Shown: piece after piece, positions 35,242-43,566 of the stretch
How the letters are laid out: every line of letters begins with the position of its first letter
Position numbering within the stretch: the first letter of the stretch is position 1
Assembly: GCA_029254745.1 (NCBI GenBank)
Contig: JAQWWZ010000049.1
Location: 1 to 64,000 of the forward strand
Direction: 5' to 3'
DNA length: 64,000 nt
Source of the DNA: Opitutales bacterium
GTDB lineage: Bacteria > Verrucomicrobiota > Verrucomicrobiia > Opitutales > Seribacteraceae
Position numbers and translations under genes: made by a program
Notes under the pieces: model-generated
Told to the model about the DNA's origin: nothing
Databases searched by the model: none
Seen by the model: only the letters and a program-made list of their open reading frames with translations

Positions 35242-36717
35242 CTAGGATGATGGAGAGCTTTCGATATTGCCCATTTCCATGTCAGTAAGGCTTGGGATCA
35301 ATTTCCCATGCGGGTCTTTTCTTGGGTTGGAAAGAATGTGCTCGAGTTGTCGAATAGTGTCATCTCCTAAAACATGTTCAATTTTTTCTGCATCATCATG
35401 AACATGGTCCGGTGCATATTTAGCCTCATTTGTAAGATACAACTCCCAAAGCCTATGATTCCTGACGATTTTGCATGCGTATTCCCAGCCCATTGGAGTG
35501 AGGGATAAAATGGACTGGCCGGGGATAGAAAGTTTCGGGCTTCGGGGCTCTGTGGTCGCAAGCCCTGCGTTTATAAGTTGTTGAATTTCAATTTCGCATT
35601 TTACAATATCTATTCCACGCTTGGACATTAAGGCTTGGGTGTTGATCGTCTGATGTTGGAAATCGTGGCTTTCTAGAATTTGGTATACTGCTTTAAGGGT
35701 ATCTTCTCTATGAATTCTCAAGGTATTTTTTCGCGAAAAAAACCATTTTATGAGTAAACCATCGGTGGGCCTTAGGCATAGCACAAAAATAAAAATTCCC
35801 GCGGATACCAGGACAATTAAAGGTCCAGTGGGCATACCTTGTCCGAGAAAGGAAAAAAAGCTTCCACCTAGTCCCGCAAACGCCCCCAGTGTCGCAGAAA
35901 TGAGGAGGTAAGCATTCATCCGCTTCACTAACAGTGAAGCGGTAACCGCGGGAATGATCAGCAGTGCAGATGCAAGGATGACCCCAATAGCTTGGAGTGA
36001 GGTAATGATACAAAATGCAAGTAATAACCAGAGTACATATTGCAAGCTATCGGCCCGAATTCCAATGGACCGGGAAAAAGACAAATCAAACCCGGTAATA
36101 AGCAATTTTTTGTGTGCAGTAAGAATAAATAAAGAAATAATGAATAGCGTGCACCCAATCCCCCAAAGATCTTCGACGGATAGGGCTGAGGCTTGACCGA
36201 ACAAGAAGGAGTCCAGTCCTGACTGATTGCCAAATTCCATCTTCTGAATTCGGGTAAGGAGGCAAATACCAACGGCGTAAAACCCTGAAAGCACTATACC
36301 TAAGGCACTATCTTGGCGCACATGAGTACATTTCTGTAAAAAAGTTAAGCAAGAAACACCAAGAAATCCGGCTCCGGTGGCACCAACCATTAAAGCGATA
36401 TTATCCTTTGATTCAGCCCAGAGAAAGCCAATCGCAATACCGGGTAGTACAGCATGCGAAAGAGTGTCCCCAAAAAGAGAAAGTTTCCGGGTCACGACAT
36501 AACTCCCGATTAAGCCACATGAAATTCCTATTAGAGTTGATCCGAGCACAACAATTTGAACGGATGTATCCTGAAGGAGAAAAAATCTCACTGTGCGTTC
36601 CCAGAACTTTTCCTCACCTTGCATACCCACTTGTTTCGCCATAAGCTCAGGGATTCCAATGGCTAGTAAGGCTACCAAAAGAAGTAGGCCGGGGCATAAT
36701 TTTAGAAATATTCGCAC
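35242..36717 (-). CDS. Manganese/zinc-type ABC permease fused to a DtxR-like regulator domain
   Basis: 491 residues. The first 330 or so are an ABC-3 permease (ISCGLIGSYVVTRKLSLFGDTLSHAVLPGIAIGF; LQAIGVILASALLIIPAVTAS). After the last helix, residues about 340-480 are cytoplasmic and match an iron-dependent-repressor fold: a winged-helix-like segment (TLKAVYQILESHDF ... SLTPMGWEYACKIV) and the metal-binding/dimerisation helices RNHRLWELYLTNEAKYAPDH and HDDAEKIEHVLGDDTIRQLEHIL, ending RKDPHGKLIP. The His and Glu-His positions used by MntR are present. The fusion suggests that the transporter senses cytoplasmic metal directly, or carries a leftover regulator module. Confidence 0.88.
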   Translation of the reverse strand: MRIFLKLCPGLLLLVALLAIGIPELMAKQVGMQGEEKFWERTVRFFLLQDTSVQIVVLGSTLIGISCGLIGSYVVTRKLSLFGDTLSHAVLPGIAIGFLWAESKDNIALMVGATGAGFLGVSCLTFLQKCTHVRQDSALGIVLSGFYAVGICLLTRIQKMEFGNQSGLDSFLFGQASALSVEDLWGIGCTLFIISLFILTAHKKLLITGFDLSFSRSIGIRADSLQYVLWLLLAFCIITSLQAIGVILASALLIIPAVTASLLVKRMNAYLLISATLGAFAGLGGSFFSFLGQGMPTGPLIVLVSAGIFIFVLCLRPTDGLLIKWFFSRKNTLRIHREDTLKAVYQILESHDFQHQTINTQALMSKRGIDIVKCEIEIQQLINAGLATTEPRSPKLSIPGQSILSLTPMGWEYACKIVRNHRLWELYLTNEAKYAPDHVHDDAEKIEHVLGDDTIRQLEHILSNPRKDPHGKLIPSLTDMEMGNIESSPSS

Positions 36718-36745
36718 CGGTTATGTTTGTCGCTTAATTTTACTA

Positions 36746-37540
36746 TTATTCACCGATGGTTTTTGCCGTCTCTATTTCCGGTTGCTTAGCTGCCTGAGAG
36801 GCCATTTCTGAGAATACAGTCAGGCGGCCACCATATGTTTTTTGGAGCAGTTCTTCGGTGAATACTTTGGGGGTGGGGCCGTAGGCAATTTTCCTCATGT
36901 TCAACAGGAGTAAATGATCAAAGTAATTTTTGGCTGTTGCTAAATCGTGATGTACAATAACCAAAGTTTTCCCACTTTGTTGCATACTTTTAAGAATGGA
37001 CACGATTGTTTTCTCGGTAACGGCATCCACTCCAACAAAGGGTTCGTCCATTAGATAAATGGAACTTTCCTGGGCTAGAGCCCGAGCTAAAAAAACACGC
37101 TGCTGTTGTCCGCCTGAAAGGTTTCCAATTTGACGGTTTGCATAGGATAGCATGTCTACTTTTTCTAGACACTCATGAGCCATTTTTTTATCAGCTTTAC
37201 TAATCCTACCAAACCACCCTAAATGACCATATCTCCCCATGAGGACAACATCCATTACGGTCACTGGGAATTCCCAGTCTACCGATTCTCTTTGAGGTAC
37301 ATATCCTATGTGCTTTGTGCCGGCTTTTGGGCTTTTCCCTAAAATTTTAACAAAGCCACCATTCGGTCGAACCATATTCATGATGGTTTTGATCAAGGTT
37401 GATTTGCCTGCCCCGTTCGGGCCGATGACTCCGACTAGAGACCCCGCTTCAATTTCAAGGTCAACCCCGTATAAAACTGGTTTTCGCTGATACGAAACAG
37501 TAAGGTCATGGACCTGAATAGGGTAGGGGAGAGAATTCAT
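36746..37540 (-). CDS. Manganese/zinc-type ABC ATP-binding protein
   Basis: 264 residues: Walker A GPNGAGKST, the family-typical YVPQRESVDWEFPVTVMDVVLMGRYG, signature LSGGQQQRVFLARAL, Walker B SIYLMDEPFVGVD and H-loop VHHD. The VDWEFPVTVMDVVLMGRYG stretch is characteristic of TroB/MntA-type ATPases for Mn/Zn/Fe import. It lies 2 bases after the binding-protein gene and 28 bases before the fused permease gene, all on the minus strand. Confidence 0.93.
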   Translation of the reverse strand: MNSLPYPIQVHDLTVSYQRKPVLYGVDLEIEAGSLVGVIGPNGAGKSTLIKTIMNMVRPNGGFVKILGKSPKAGTKHIGYVPQRESVDWEFPVTVMDVVLMGRYGHLGWFGRISKADKKMAHECLEKVDMLSYANRQIGNLSGGQQQRVFLARALAQESSIYLMDEPFVGVDAVTEKTIVSILKSMQQSGKTLVIVHHDLATAKNYFDHLLLLNMRKIAYGPTPKVFTEELLQKTYGGRLTVFSEMASQAAKQPEIETAKTIGE

Positions 37541-37542
37541 AA

Positions 37543-38526
37543 TTAGTTAGGGTTCAAGCCATTCACAATCGCTTCTGTATTGTAAATCATCATACCTGGC
37601 CATGTTGAAAGCGAATATTCTTGGCCATTGGGTCCAGTGACCGTGTCTTGGGAGGACCCTAGGGCGTCAGAAAAGAGGGGTTTCCCTATCTTGACTTTTG
37701 CTTCTCGTGCAATTTCTTGAATTGCTTTTGGGTTCACGCTGCTTTCGACAAATATGCATGGTATATTATGATTTTTAATAAAATCTACAAGGTTCGCCCG
37801 ATCTCCAAGTCCAGCTTCAGTAGCTGTAGAAATTCCCTGTAGAGCAATCACTTCAAGATGAAAAAAGTTTCCGAAGTACTGAAAAGCGTCATGACTGGTT
37901 ATAAGCTTTCTTTTGTTAAGTGGAATTTTGGTAAGAGCCGTAGAAGCAAATTCTTGAATTTCTTTATATTGGCGAGAGATCTCTTTTGCTCTTGCTTCGA
38001 TTAAAGCCGAGTCATCGGGCATTAATACAGCCAAGTGCCGGGAAAGGCCCATCAGGCATTGTGTCCATATTTTCGGATCAAACCAAATGTGAGGATCGAA
38101 ATGCCCATCTTTTTCATCTGATGCTAGAAGAAAACTTGGATCGATAGGCGAATGAATGGGGTAAGTTTTATCTTTTGTTAATGCTGCTTGGTTGAAGGCG
38201 GAAGCTAGTTTTCCTTCAAATTTAAGACCGTGATAGATAATTGCATCAGCGGTACTCAAAGACATGATGTCATGGGCCGTAGGTTTATAAAGATGCGGGT
38301 CAACACCAGGGCCCATCATGGAGCGAATATTGCAGCGATCTCCCGCGAGTTGATTAACTAAGTCAGTAATCTGAGTAGTCGTAGTTACAATGTTCAGGCG
38401 AGAAGCTAAGTTGTGATCTTGTTTGTGATCTTGCCTGGAATTCTCGCTGCAACCAAGCTGACATGTAAAAAAAATCCCCAATAAGAGCACGGTTTTTAAA
38501 TGATTATTACCTTCTGATTTTTTCAT
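37543..38526 (-). CDS. Metal ABC solute-binding lipoprotein (TroA/MntC/PsaA class)
   Basis: 327 residues. The signal LKTVLLLGIFFTCQLGC is a lipoprotein type. Cluster A-I binding-protein features are VTTTTQITDLVNQLAGD, GPGVDPHLYKPT, FDPHIWFDPKIW, FVESSVNPKAIQEIA and GKPLFSDALG. The four metal ligands would be His, His, Glu and Asp in these segments, the set used for Mn2+ or Zn2+. The long His-rich loop typical of ZnuA is short here (DEKDGHFDPH), which favours Mn. First gene of the operon; a palindrome lies in the 109-base region shared with the regulator. Confidence 0.92.
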   Translation of the reverse strand: MKKSEGNNHLKTVLLLGIFFTCQLGCSENSRQDHKQDHNLASRLNIVTTTTQITDLVNQLAGDRCNIRSMMGPGVDPHLYKPTAHDIMSLSTADAIIYHGLKFEGKLASAFNQAALTKDKTYPIHSPIDPSFLLASDEKDGHFDPHIWFDPKIWTQCLMGLSRHLAVLMPDDSALIEARAKEISRQYKEIQEFASTALTKIPLNKRKLITSHDAFQYFGNFFHLEVIALQGISTATEAGLGDRANLVDFIKNHNIPCIFVESSVNPKAIQEIAREAKVKIGKPLFSDALGSSQDTVTGPNGQEYSLSTWPGMMIYNTEAIVNGLNPN

Positions 38527-38566
38527 AGTCCTTAGGTTTATTTTATTGATGAAGCAAAATATATAC

Positions 38567-38580
38567 TTTGATTGATCAAA
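38567..38580. promoter_or_regulatory. TTTGAT-tg-ATCAAA palindrome, candidate metal-regulator operator
   Basis: A perfect 6-base inverted repeat with a 2-base spacer lies midway between the metal-binding-protein gene (start 38526) and the divergent DtxR/MntR gene (start 38636). ACTTT and AAAGT further out (38565-38569 and 38586-38590) extend the symmetry loosely. Its position would let the adjacent regulator control both directions. The sequence does not exactly match a published box I can quote, so it is a candidate only. Confidence 0.45.
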
Positions 38581-38635
38581 ATAGTAAAGTAGAATTATCT
38601 TGTGTCAACTTTCGATAAGTCTAAGAAATATTTTT

Positions 38636-39292
38636 GTGCCATCTCCAACCGTTGAAAACTATTTAAAGCAAATCCTTATGGTAACCTTGGAAGAAAATGG
38701 ATCTAAGGTAGCAATGGGTAAAGTTTCGGCTGAACTGGCAGTAACTCCAGGAACAGCCACTTCAATGGTGAAAAATATGGAACGTGATGGGTGGCTGAAG
38801 TATTATCCGCGACAGGGTGTTTCATTAACACGAAAAGGAAAAAAGGTTGCGATGAATATGCTTCGGCGTCACCGATTATTAGAGACATTCCTTGTTGAAA
38901 CATTAGGATTAGATTGGAGTGAAATTCATATTGAAGCAGAAGAATTAGAGCATGCAATTTCTGAAAAAGTCCTTGAAAAACTTGATGAATTTCTAGGGAG
39001 TCCGAGGTATGATCCACATGGGCACCCTATTCCCAGCAAAGGAGGAACCATACAGCGCCCAAGTTCTCAAACATTACAAAACTGTGATGCGGGGATCACT
39101 GTGCGTGTCGAATCGATTTTAGATCAGGACAGTGATTTTCTGAAATTTGCTCGTGAAAAAGAATTGTTACCCGGTAAAGCAGTATCGGTAATAAAATCGG
39201 AAAAATTGGCTGATGTAATCACCTTGAAGATTGATGGCAGGGAGCCATTTTCTATGGGTTTTCGCTCAGCGGAGAAAATACTTGTCGTCTAG
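38636..39292 (+). CDS. DtxR/MntR family metal-dependent regulator
   Basis: 218 residues from GTG 38636 (MPSPTVENYLKQIL, matching the usual MntR N terminus); the track's TTG start at 38600 adds an unlikely leader. The winged helix covers 1-70 (SAELAVTPGTATSMVKNMERDGW), and the dimerisation and metal domain 70-135 (MLRRHRLLETFLVETLGLDWSEIHIEAEELEHAIS). A C-terminal SH3/FeoA-like domain covers 150-218 (GITVRVESILDQDSDFLKF). His of RRHR and Glu/Glu-His of EAEELEH are the expected ligands. With bound Mn2+ or Fe2+ it should repress uptake genes, presumably the divergent ABC operon. Confidence 0.9.
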   Translation: MPSPTVENYLKQILMVTLEENGSKVAMGKVSAELAVTPGTATSMVKNMERDGWLKYYPRQGVSLTRKGKKVAMNMLRRHRLLETFLVETLGLDWSEIHIEAEELEHAISEKVLEKLDEFLGSPRYDPHGHPIPSKGGTIQRPSSQTLQNCDAGITVRVESILDQDSDFLKFAREKELLPGKAVSVIKSEKLADVITLKIDGREPFSMGFRSAEKILVV

Positions 39293-39405
39293 GAAGACTA
39301 AAGTTTGGATTATATTTTTAAAAAAGGTTGCATTCTTCACCTTGCTTACCAAGTAATTAATTTTTCTCTTATCTTAAAAATATCCAACCCCGTTATCCAT
39401 TAATT

Positions 39406-40449
39406 ATGTCAAGATTCGTTACCTTATTCACCGGTCAGTGGGCTGATTTAACTCTTCCTGATCTTGCAGCGCAGGCCTCCGCAATGGGGTATGATGGACT
39501 CGAGCTTGCTTGCTGGGGAGATCATTTCGATGTCGATAAGGCTGCTGTTTCAAAAAAATACTGCCAGGAGCGATGGGAGATTCTTGCAGACCATGGTTTA
39601 ACGGCCTTTGCCATTTCCAGCCATTTGGTTGGTCAGGCAGTATGTGATTTGATTGATGAAAGGCATAAATCTATTTTACCCCCTGATGTTTGGGGCGAGG
39701 GAGACCCTGAAAAAGTCCGTAAGCGAGCCGCCCGCAAGCTTGCGAAAACCGCGAAAGCTTGCCGGAATTTTGTCAATGCCAAGCCAGGGCGAGCAAAAAA
39801 AGACGACTTTCCTGCTGTGGTTAATGGATTTACTGGCTCAAGTATATGGCACTCTATCTATGCCTTCCCTCCCACTGATCAAGCTTATTGGGACAAAGGT
39901 TATGCAGACTTTGCGAAAAGATTTGGGCCTATTTTGGAAGAGTTTGAAAAACAGAATGTAAATTTTGCCTTGGAAGTTCATCCTACGGAAATTGCCTTTG
40001 ATATTGCCAGCGCAGAGCGGGCATTGGCTGCGGTCAAGGGTCATAAAAGATTTGGTTTTAACTATGACCCTTCGCACCTTGGCTACCAAGGTGTTGATTA
40101 TGTTAAATTCATTCGGACTTTTTCAGATCGTATATATCACGCCCACATGAAGGACGCTTGGTGGGGCCATGGGGACGGAACCGTTGGCGTTTTTGGAGGT
40201 CATACTACTTTTGCGGATCCACGTCGCCAATGGGATTTTCGCTCGGTTGGTCGGGGTGATGTAAATTTTGAGGAAATCATTGTAGCCCTGAATGACATTG
40301 GGTATCGAGGGCCACTTTCTGTGGAATGGGAAGATAGTCGCATGGATCGGTTGCATGGTGCGAAAGAATCTTGTGAATTTGTAAAAGACCTAGATTTCGA
40401 GTCTAACCAAATTGCCTTTGATTCAGCTTTTGATAAGGAAAACCAGTAA
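39406..40449 (+). CDS. Sugar phosphate isomerase/epimerase (AP-endonuclease-2-like TIM barrel)
   Basis: 347 residues. The fold starts [40 protein letters not shown]. Metal ligands are visible in the right order: Glu in [13 protein letters not shown], Asp/His in [10 protein letters not shown], His in [10 protein letters not shown] and Glu in [12 protein letters not shown]. This family (IolE/IolI, xylose-isomerase-like) isomerises or epimerises sugars and inositols. It is followed 4 bases later by two Gfo/Idh dehydrogenase genes, so together they probably convert one sugar or cyclitol through a keto intermediate. No signal peptide; cytoplasmic. Confidence 0.88.
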   Translation: MSRFVTLFTGQWADLTLPDLAAQASAMGYDGLELACWGDHFDVDKAAVSKKYCQERWEILADHGLTAFAISSHLVGQAVCDLIDERHKSILPPDVWGEGDPEKVRKRAARKLAKTAKACRNFVNAKPGRAKKDDFPAVVNGFTGSSIWHSIYAFPPTDQAYWDKGYADFAKRFGPILEEFEKQNVNFALEVHPTEIAFDIASAERALAAVKGHKRFGFNYDPSHLGYQGVDYVKFIRTFSDRIYHAHMKDAWWGHGDGTVGVFGGHTTFADPRRQWDFRSVGRGDVNFEEIIVALNDIGYRGPLSVEWEDSRMDRLHGAKESCEFVKDLDFESNQIAFDSAFDKENQ

Positions 40450-40453
40450 AGAT

Positions 40454-41620
40454 ATGAAAAGAAAATTGCGTATGGGTATGGTCGGTGGAGGCCGAGGTGC
40501 ATTTATAGGAGGGGTACATCGCAGGGCTGCGGCCTTGGATGGAAATATTGAATTGGTTGCTGGAGCGTTTTCCTCGGATCCAAAAAAATCGGCACTTTCT
40601 GGAAAAGACTTTTATTTAGATTCTTCCAGGGTGTATGGTTCTTATCAAGAAATGGCAGATAAAGAGAAAGCTTTGCCAGAGGGAGAACGAATTGATTTCG
40701 TAACCATTGTCGTTCAGAATTATTTGCATTTTGAGGTGGCCAAAACTTTTCTGGAAGCTGGGTTTAATGTTATTTGTGACAAACCAGTTACTTATGACTT
40801 GGCTCAGGCAAGAGAACTCCGGAAAATCATAAACAAAACTAAAAAAGTTTTTGCTTTAACCCACAATTATACTGGTTACCCCATGGTCAAGCTTGCCAAG
40901 CAAATGGTTCGAAAAGGTGAGCTCGGAAAGATCATTAAGGTAGTCTGCGAGTACCCGCAGGGATATGCCATTACTGCGTTGACCGGGGAAGATAAAGCCA
41001 TTTCCAATTGGCGGGCAAATCCAGAAATTGCAGGAATTTCAAATTGCATGGGTGATATCGGTACCCATGCTGAGAACCTTGTTCATTACATTACTGGTCT
41101 AGAAATTGACAAAATGTGTGCAGATCTTTCTGTGAATATTCCCGGTCGTAAACTCGATGATGACGGCAATGTTCTAATCCGATTCAAAGGGGGTGCACGG
41201 GGAATTATTTATGCGTCTCAAGTGTCCAATGGAGATGAAAATGATTTGAATATACGGGTTTACGGAACAAAAAAGTCTCTCGAATGGCATCAGGAGGATC
41301 CCAATGATTTGCTTGTAAAAGATGCTCGTAGTCCAAGGCAAGTGTATCGACGAGGCAATAATTATGTTACTGGAGCGGCAGCCGAACATACTCGTATTCC
41401 TTTTGGGCACCCCGAGGGTTTTATCGAAGCCTTTGCCAATGTCTATAACTGTGCTTCGGTAGCGATTCGTGACCAGCTGGCTGGGAAATACCCTAGGAAA
41501 TCAGGTTATGATTTTCCTGACATTCGGGATGGTATGATTGGTATGGCTTTTATAGAGACTGTGGTTAAAAGTTCTAGTTCCAATGAAAAGTGGACTAAAT
41601 TCCCTTCTATTTCCAAGTAA
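40454..41620 (+). CDS. Gfo/Idh/MocA oxidoreductase
   Basis: 388 residues from ATG 40454; the track's longer start runs into the upstream gene. The Rossmann motif is LRMGMVGGGRGAFIGGVHRRAA. CDKPVTYDLAQARELRKI is the EKP-equivalent loop (Asp instead of Glu, seen in one large subfamily). NCMGDIGTHAENLVHYITGL carries the likely catalytic Asp-x-x-x-His. An NAD(P)-dependent dehydrogenase for a sugar or inositol. No export signal, unlike the copy at 9395. It lies between the isomerase and a second dehydrogenase gene. Confidence 0.9.
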   Translation: MKRKLRMGMVGGGRGAFIGGVHRRAAALDGNIELVAGAFSSDPKKSALSGKDFYLDSSRVYGSYQEMADKEKALPEGERIDFVTIVVQNYLHFEVAKTFLEAGFNVICDKPVTYDLAQARELRKIINKTKKVFALTHNYTGYPMVKLAKQMVRKGELGKIIKVVCEYPQGYAITALTGEDKAISNWRANPEIAGISNCMGDIGTHAENLVHYITGLEIDKMCADLSVNIPGRKLDDDGNVLIRFKGGARGIIYASQVSNGDENDLNIRVYGTKKSLEWHQEDPNDLLVKDARSPRQVYRRGNNYVTGAAAEHTRIPFGHPEGFIEAFANVYNCASVAIRDQLAGKYPRKSGYDFPDIRDGMIGMAFIETVVKSSSSNEKWTKFPSISK

Positions 41621-41625
41621 TTTTT

Positions 41626-42711
41626 ATGAGTATTAAAATAGGGGTTATTGGTGCCGGCGGCATGCTTCAATATCATGCAGCAGGCTTTAAGGCAGCAGGT
41701 GCAGAATTGCTCGCAGTATGCGACATGAACCAAGCGTCTGGTCAAGCAGCAGCGGATCTTTATGGGATTCCTCATGTTTATTCTGATTCGCAGAAGATGT
41801 TGGATGAACTCAGCAATCTTGATGCTGTCAGTATCATCACACCAAATCGTACACACAGGCCCTTGGCTATACAGGTCCTGAATGCAGGAAGGCATGTTTT
41901 CTGCGAAAAACCACCAGCTCTTTCAGCCCCCGAAGTGGCTGAGATGAAAAAGGCAGCCGAAAAGTCCGGTAAGATTTTGATGTTCAATTTCAATAATCGG
42001 GCACGCCCTGAATCTTATGCACTCCGAGATTATATTAAAGCCGGTGAAGTGGGGCGTATTAATTCAGCCCAGGCCAAATGGATCCGCCGTACTGGTATTC
42101 CAGGGTTTGGGGGATGGTTTACCAACAAAGAACTCTCTGGTGGAGGTCCTTTGATTGATCTACTGCACATGGTGGATCTGGCAATGTTTTATATGGACTA
42201 TCCCCAGCCTACCTGTGTGCTTGCCCAAACATTCAATGACTTCATTGAAGATAAAAGTTTTAAAGGCCCTTGGGGAATACCCGATGTGCAAGATGGAATC
42301 ACAGATGTGGAAAGTGCAGCCCATGGTTTTGTTCGTTTCGAAACCGGCCAAGTTTTAAATTTCCAGGTATCCTGGGCGGAGATGAACAAAAGAGAAGAAG
42401 TTTCAGTTACCTTTCAGGGACAAAAAGCAGGGGGAATGATTCGTCGCTTATTTGGTTCAGATGGTCTCGATGAAACTGCTATAGATGATTGTGAGTTGTA
42501 CGTTCAGGAACATGGCAGGTCTGTTAACCGGTCTATCCTAACCGATGAAAGTGAGGATATGGGGCGAATAAGGTCTGCAGAAAATTTTATACGTGCCATT
42601 AATGGGGAAGAAAGTCCCCTTAATACACCTGATCAAGCCCTCAAACTCATGAGGATTATCGACGCCACATACGAATCTGCAAAGACGGGTCGACCCATTG
42701 ATATCGCTTGA
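41626..42711 (+). CDS. Gfo/Idh/MocA oxidoreductase (second of tandem pair)
   Basis: 361 residues: Rossmann loop KIGVIGAGGMLQYHAAGFKAAG, VFCEKPPALSAPEVAEMKKAAE (EKP motif) and GGPLIDLLHMVDLAMFYMDYPQP, with the Asp and His of the active-site helix. It is a different subfamily from the preceding copy, so it is not a recent duplicate. It completes a three-gene unit (isomerase, dehydrogenase, dehydrogenase) that would oxidise, isomerise and re-reduce a sugar. The substrate is not defined. Confidence 0.9.
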   Translation: MSIKIGVIGAGGMLQYHAAGFKAAGAELLAVCDMNQASGQAAADLYGIPHVYSDSQKMLDELSNLDAVSIITPNRTHRPLAIQVLNAGRHVFCEKPPALSAPEVAEMKKAAEKSGKILMFNFNNRARPESYALRDYIKAGEVGRINSAQAKWIRRTGIPGFGGWFTNKELSGGGPLIDLLHMVDLAMFYMDYPQPTCVLAQTFNDFIEDKSFKGPWGIPDVQDGITDVESAAHGFVRFETGQVLNFQVSWAEMNKREEVSVTFQGQKAGGMIRRLFGSDGLDETAIDDCELYVQEHGRSVNRSILTDESEDMGRIRSAENFIRAINGEESPLNTPDQALKLMRIIDATYESAKTGRPIDIA

Positions 42712-42756
42712 GGCTTGCAAGAAGTCACAGATTTAGCATCATATTTACCTTATCCT

Positions 42757-43059
42757 ATGGGCAAACAATACAACAAACGAATTAAAAGAAGACGCCGCAC
42801 TGCTTATTTGGCTCGCCAAAAGGCTGCATTGCTTACACAGAAAGCTAGTGCAGGCAAGAAGACGGTCAAGGCAACAGCAGTCAAAGCTAAACCTGCAACT
42901 CGAAAAAAAGCAGCCACAAAAGCAGCCACAAAACCTGCTCCTAAGGCAGTTAAAAAGGAAGTGGCTGAAAAAGCTAATCCCGATGATGTTTTGGGACCAG
43001 ACGAAGCTGCAGCGAAAGCTCCAGCTAAGAAAAAGCCTGCTGATTCTGCTGAAAAGTGA
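42757..43059 (+). CDS. Small basic Lys/Ala-rich protein, histone-H1-like
   Basis: 100 residues from ATG 42757 (the track start at 42715 is upstream of a better start). The N terminus GKQYNKRIKRRRRTAYLARQKAALL is very basic and helical and recurs in small proteins of this phylum. The rest is Lys/Ala/Pro repeats (KKAATKAATKPAPKAVKK) resembling eukaryotic H1 tails and bacterial Hc1/AlgP-type proteins, with an acidic break (NPDDVLGPDE). It probably binds nucleic acid, either DNA or ribosomal RNA. The repeats include a 12-base tandem duplication (42909-42932). Confidence 0.65.
   Translation: MGKQYNKRIKRRRRTAYLARQKAALLTQKASAGKKTVKATAVKAKPATRKKAATKAATKPAPKAVKKEVAEKANPDDVLGPDEAAAKAPAKKKPADSAEK
42909..42932 (+). 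repeat. Two tandem copies of AGCAGCCACAAA
   Basis: A perfect 2 x 12-base direct repeat inside the Lys/Ala-rich coding sequence, coding for the duplicated AATK unit. It is the kind of in-frame repeat that grows or shrinks by slippage, so length variation among strains is likely. Confidence 0.85.
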
Positions 43060-43080
43060 AGGTGAGGTGGGGATAAATCT

Positions 43081-43566
43081 GTGATTTCTCCCAACCAATT
43101 TCTTTTTTTCCTTTCCTTTTTTTTGCCCTGTTCTTCCTGGGCTGAGTCTCGGGTAAATCTTGTTACCCACTCCTTTTTTACTCACTATGATTTTGTTCGT
43201 GTGAGTGAATACATCACTGGAAAAGAGAACACCAGTGGGCGAGTTATTTTAAGGACGCATGATGGAAAAAGGGATGGACTGTATTTATTGGTAGATCTTG
43301 GATTTAAAGAAAAAAATACCCCTTTCCGACCTAAACCACACAAGTTACAACTTCAGATTCTTGATTCTCAATCTCTAGATCCTGTTACTTACTCTTTTGT
43401 ACTTTCTGAGCAAGCGATTACCAACGGAGAAGTTTGGCTAGGTCTTACAGGCGAGGATTGGCCAACCCCCAAGAAAAAAATAATGGCGTGGCACATTTCT
43501 ATCGAAGCGGAAGATGATTCAATATTGACCAATAACCAGAGTTATCTTTGGTCGCACAAGAAATAA
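43081..43566 (+). CDS. Secreted protein of unknown function
   Basis: 161 residues with a GTG start and a signal peptide (FLFFLSFFLPCSSWA). The mature part appears to be a single beta-sandwich (RVNLVTHSFFTHYDFVRVSEYITG; GRVILRTHDGKRDGLYLLVDLG; HKLQLQILDSQSLDPVTYSFVL; GEVWLGLTGEDWP). No catalytic motif is recognisable. Its 3' end overlaps the DNA glycosylase gene by 19 bases, so they are probably co-transcribed although functionally unrelated. Confidence 0.5.
   Translation: MISPNQFLFFLSFFLPCSSWAESRVNLVTHSFFTHYDFVRVSEYITGKENTSGRVILRTHDGKRDGLYLLVDLGFKEKNTPFRPKPHKLQLQILDSQSLDPVTYSFVLSEQAITNGEVWLGLTGEDWPTPKKKIMAWHISIEAEDDSILTNNQSYLWSHKK

Noticed and set aside
42745-43185. 146-residue minus-strand ORF opposite the Lys/Ala-rich gene
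   Set aside because: It is a Cys/Phe/Ser-rich shadow created by the AAA/GCA repeats on the plus strand; no sensible protein features.
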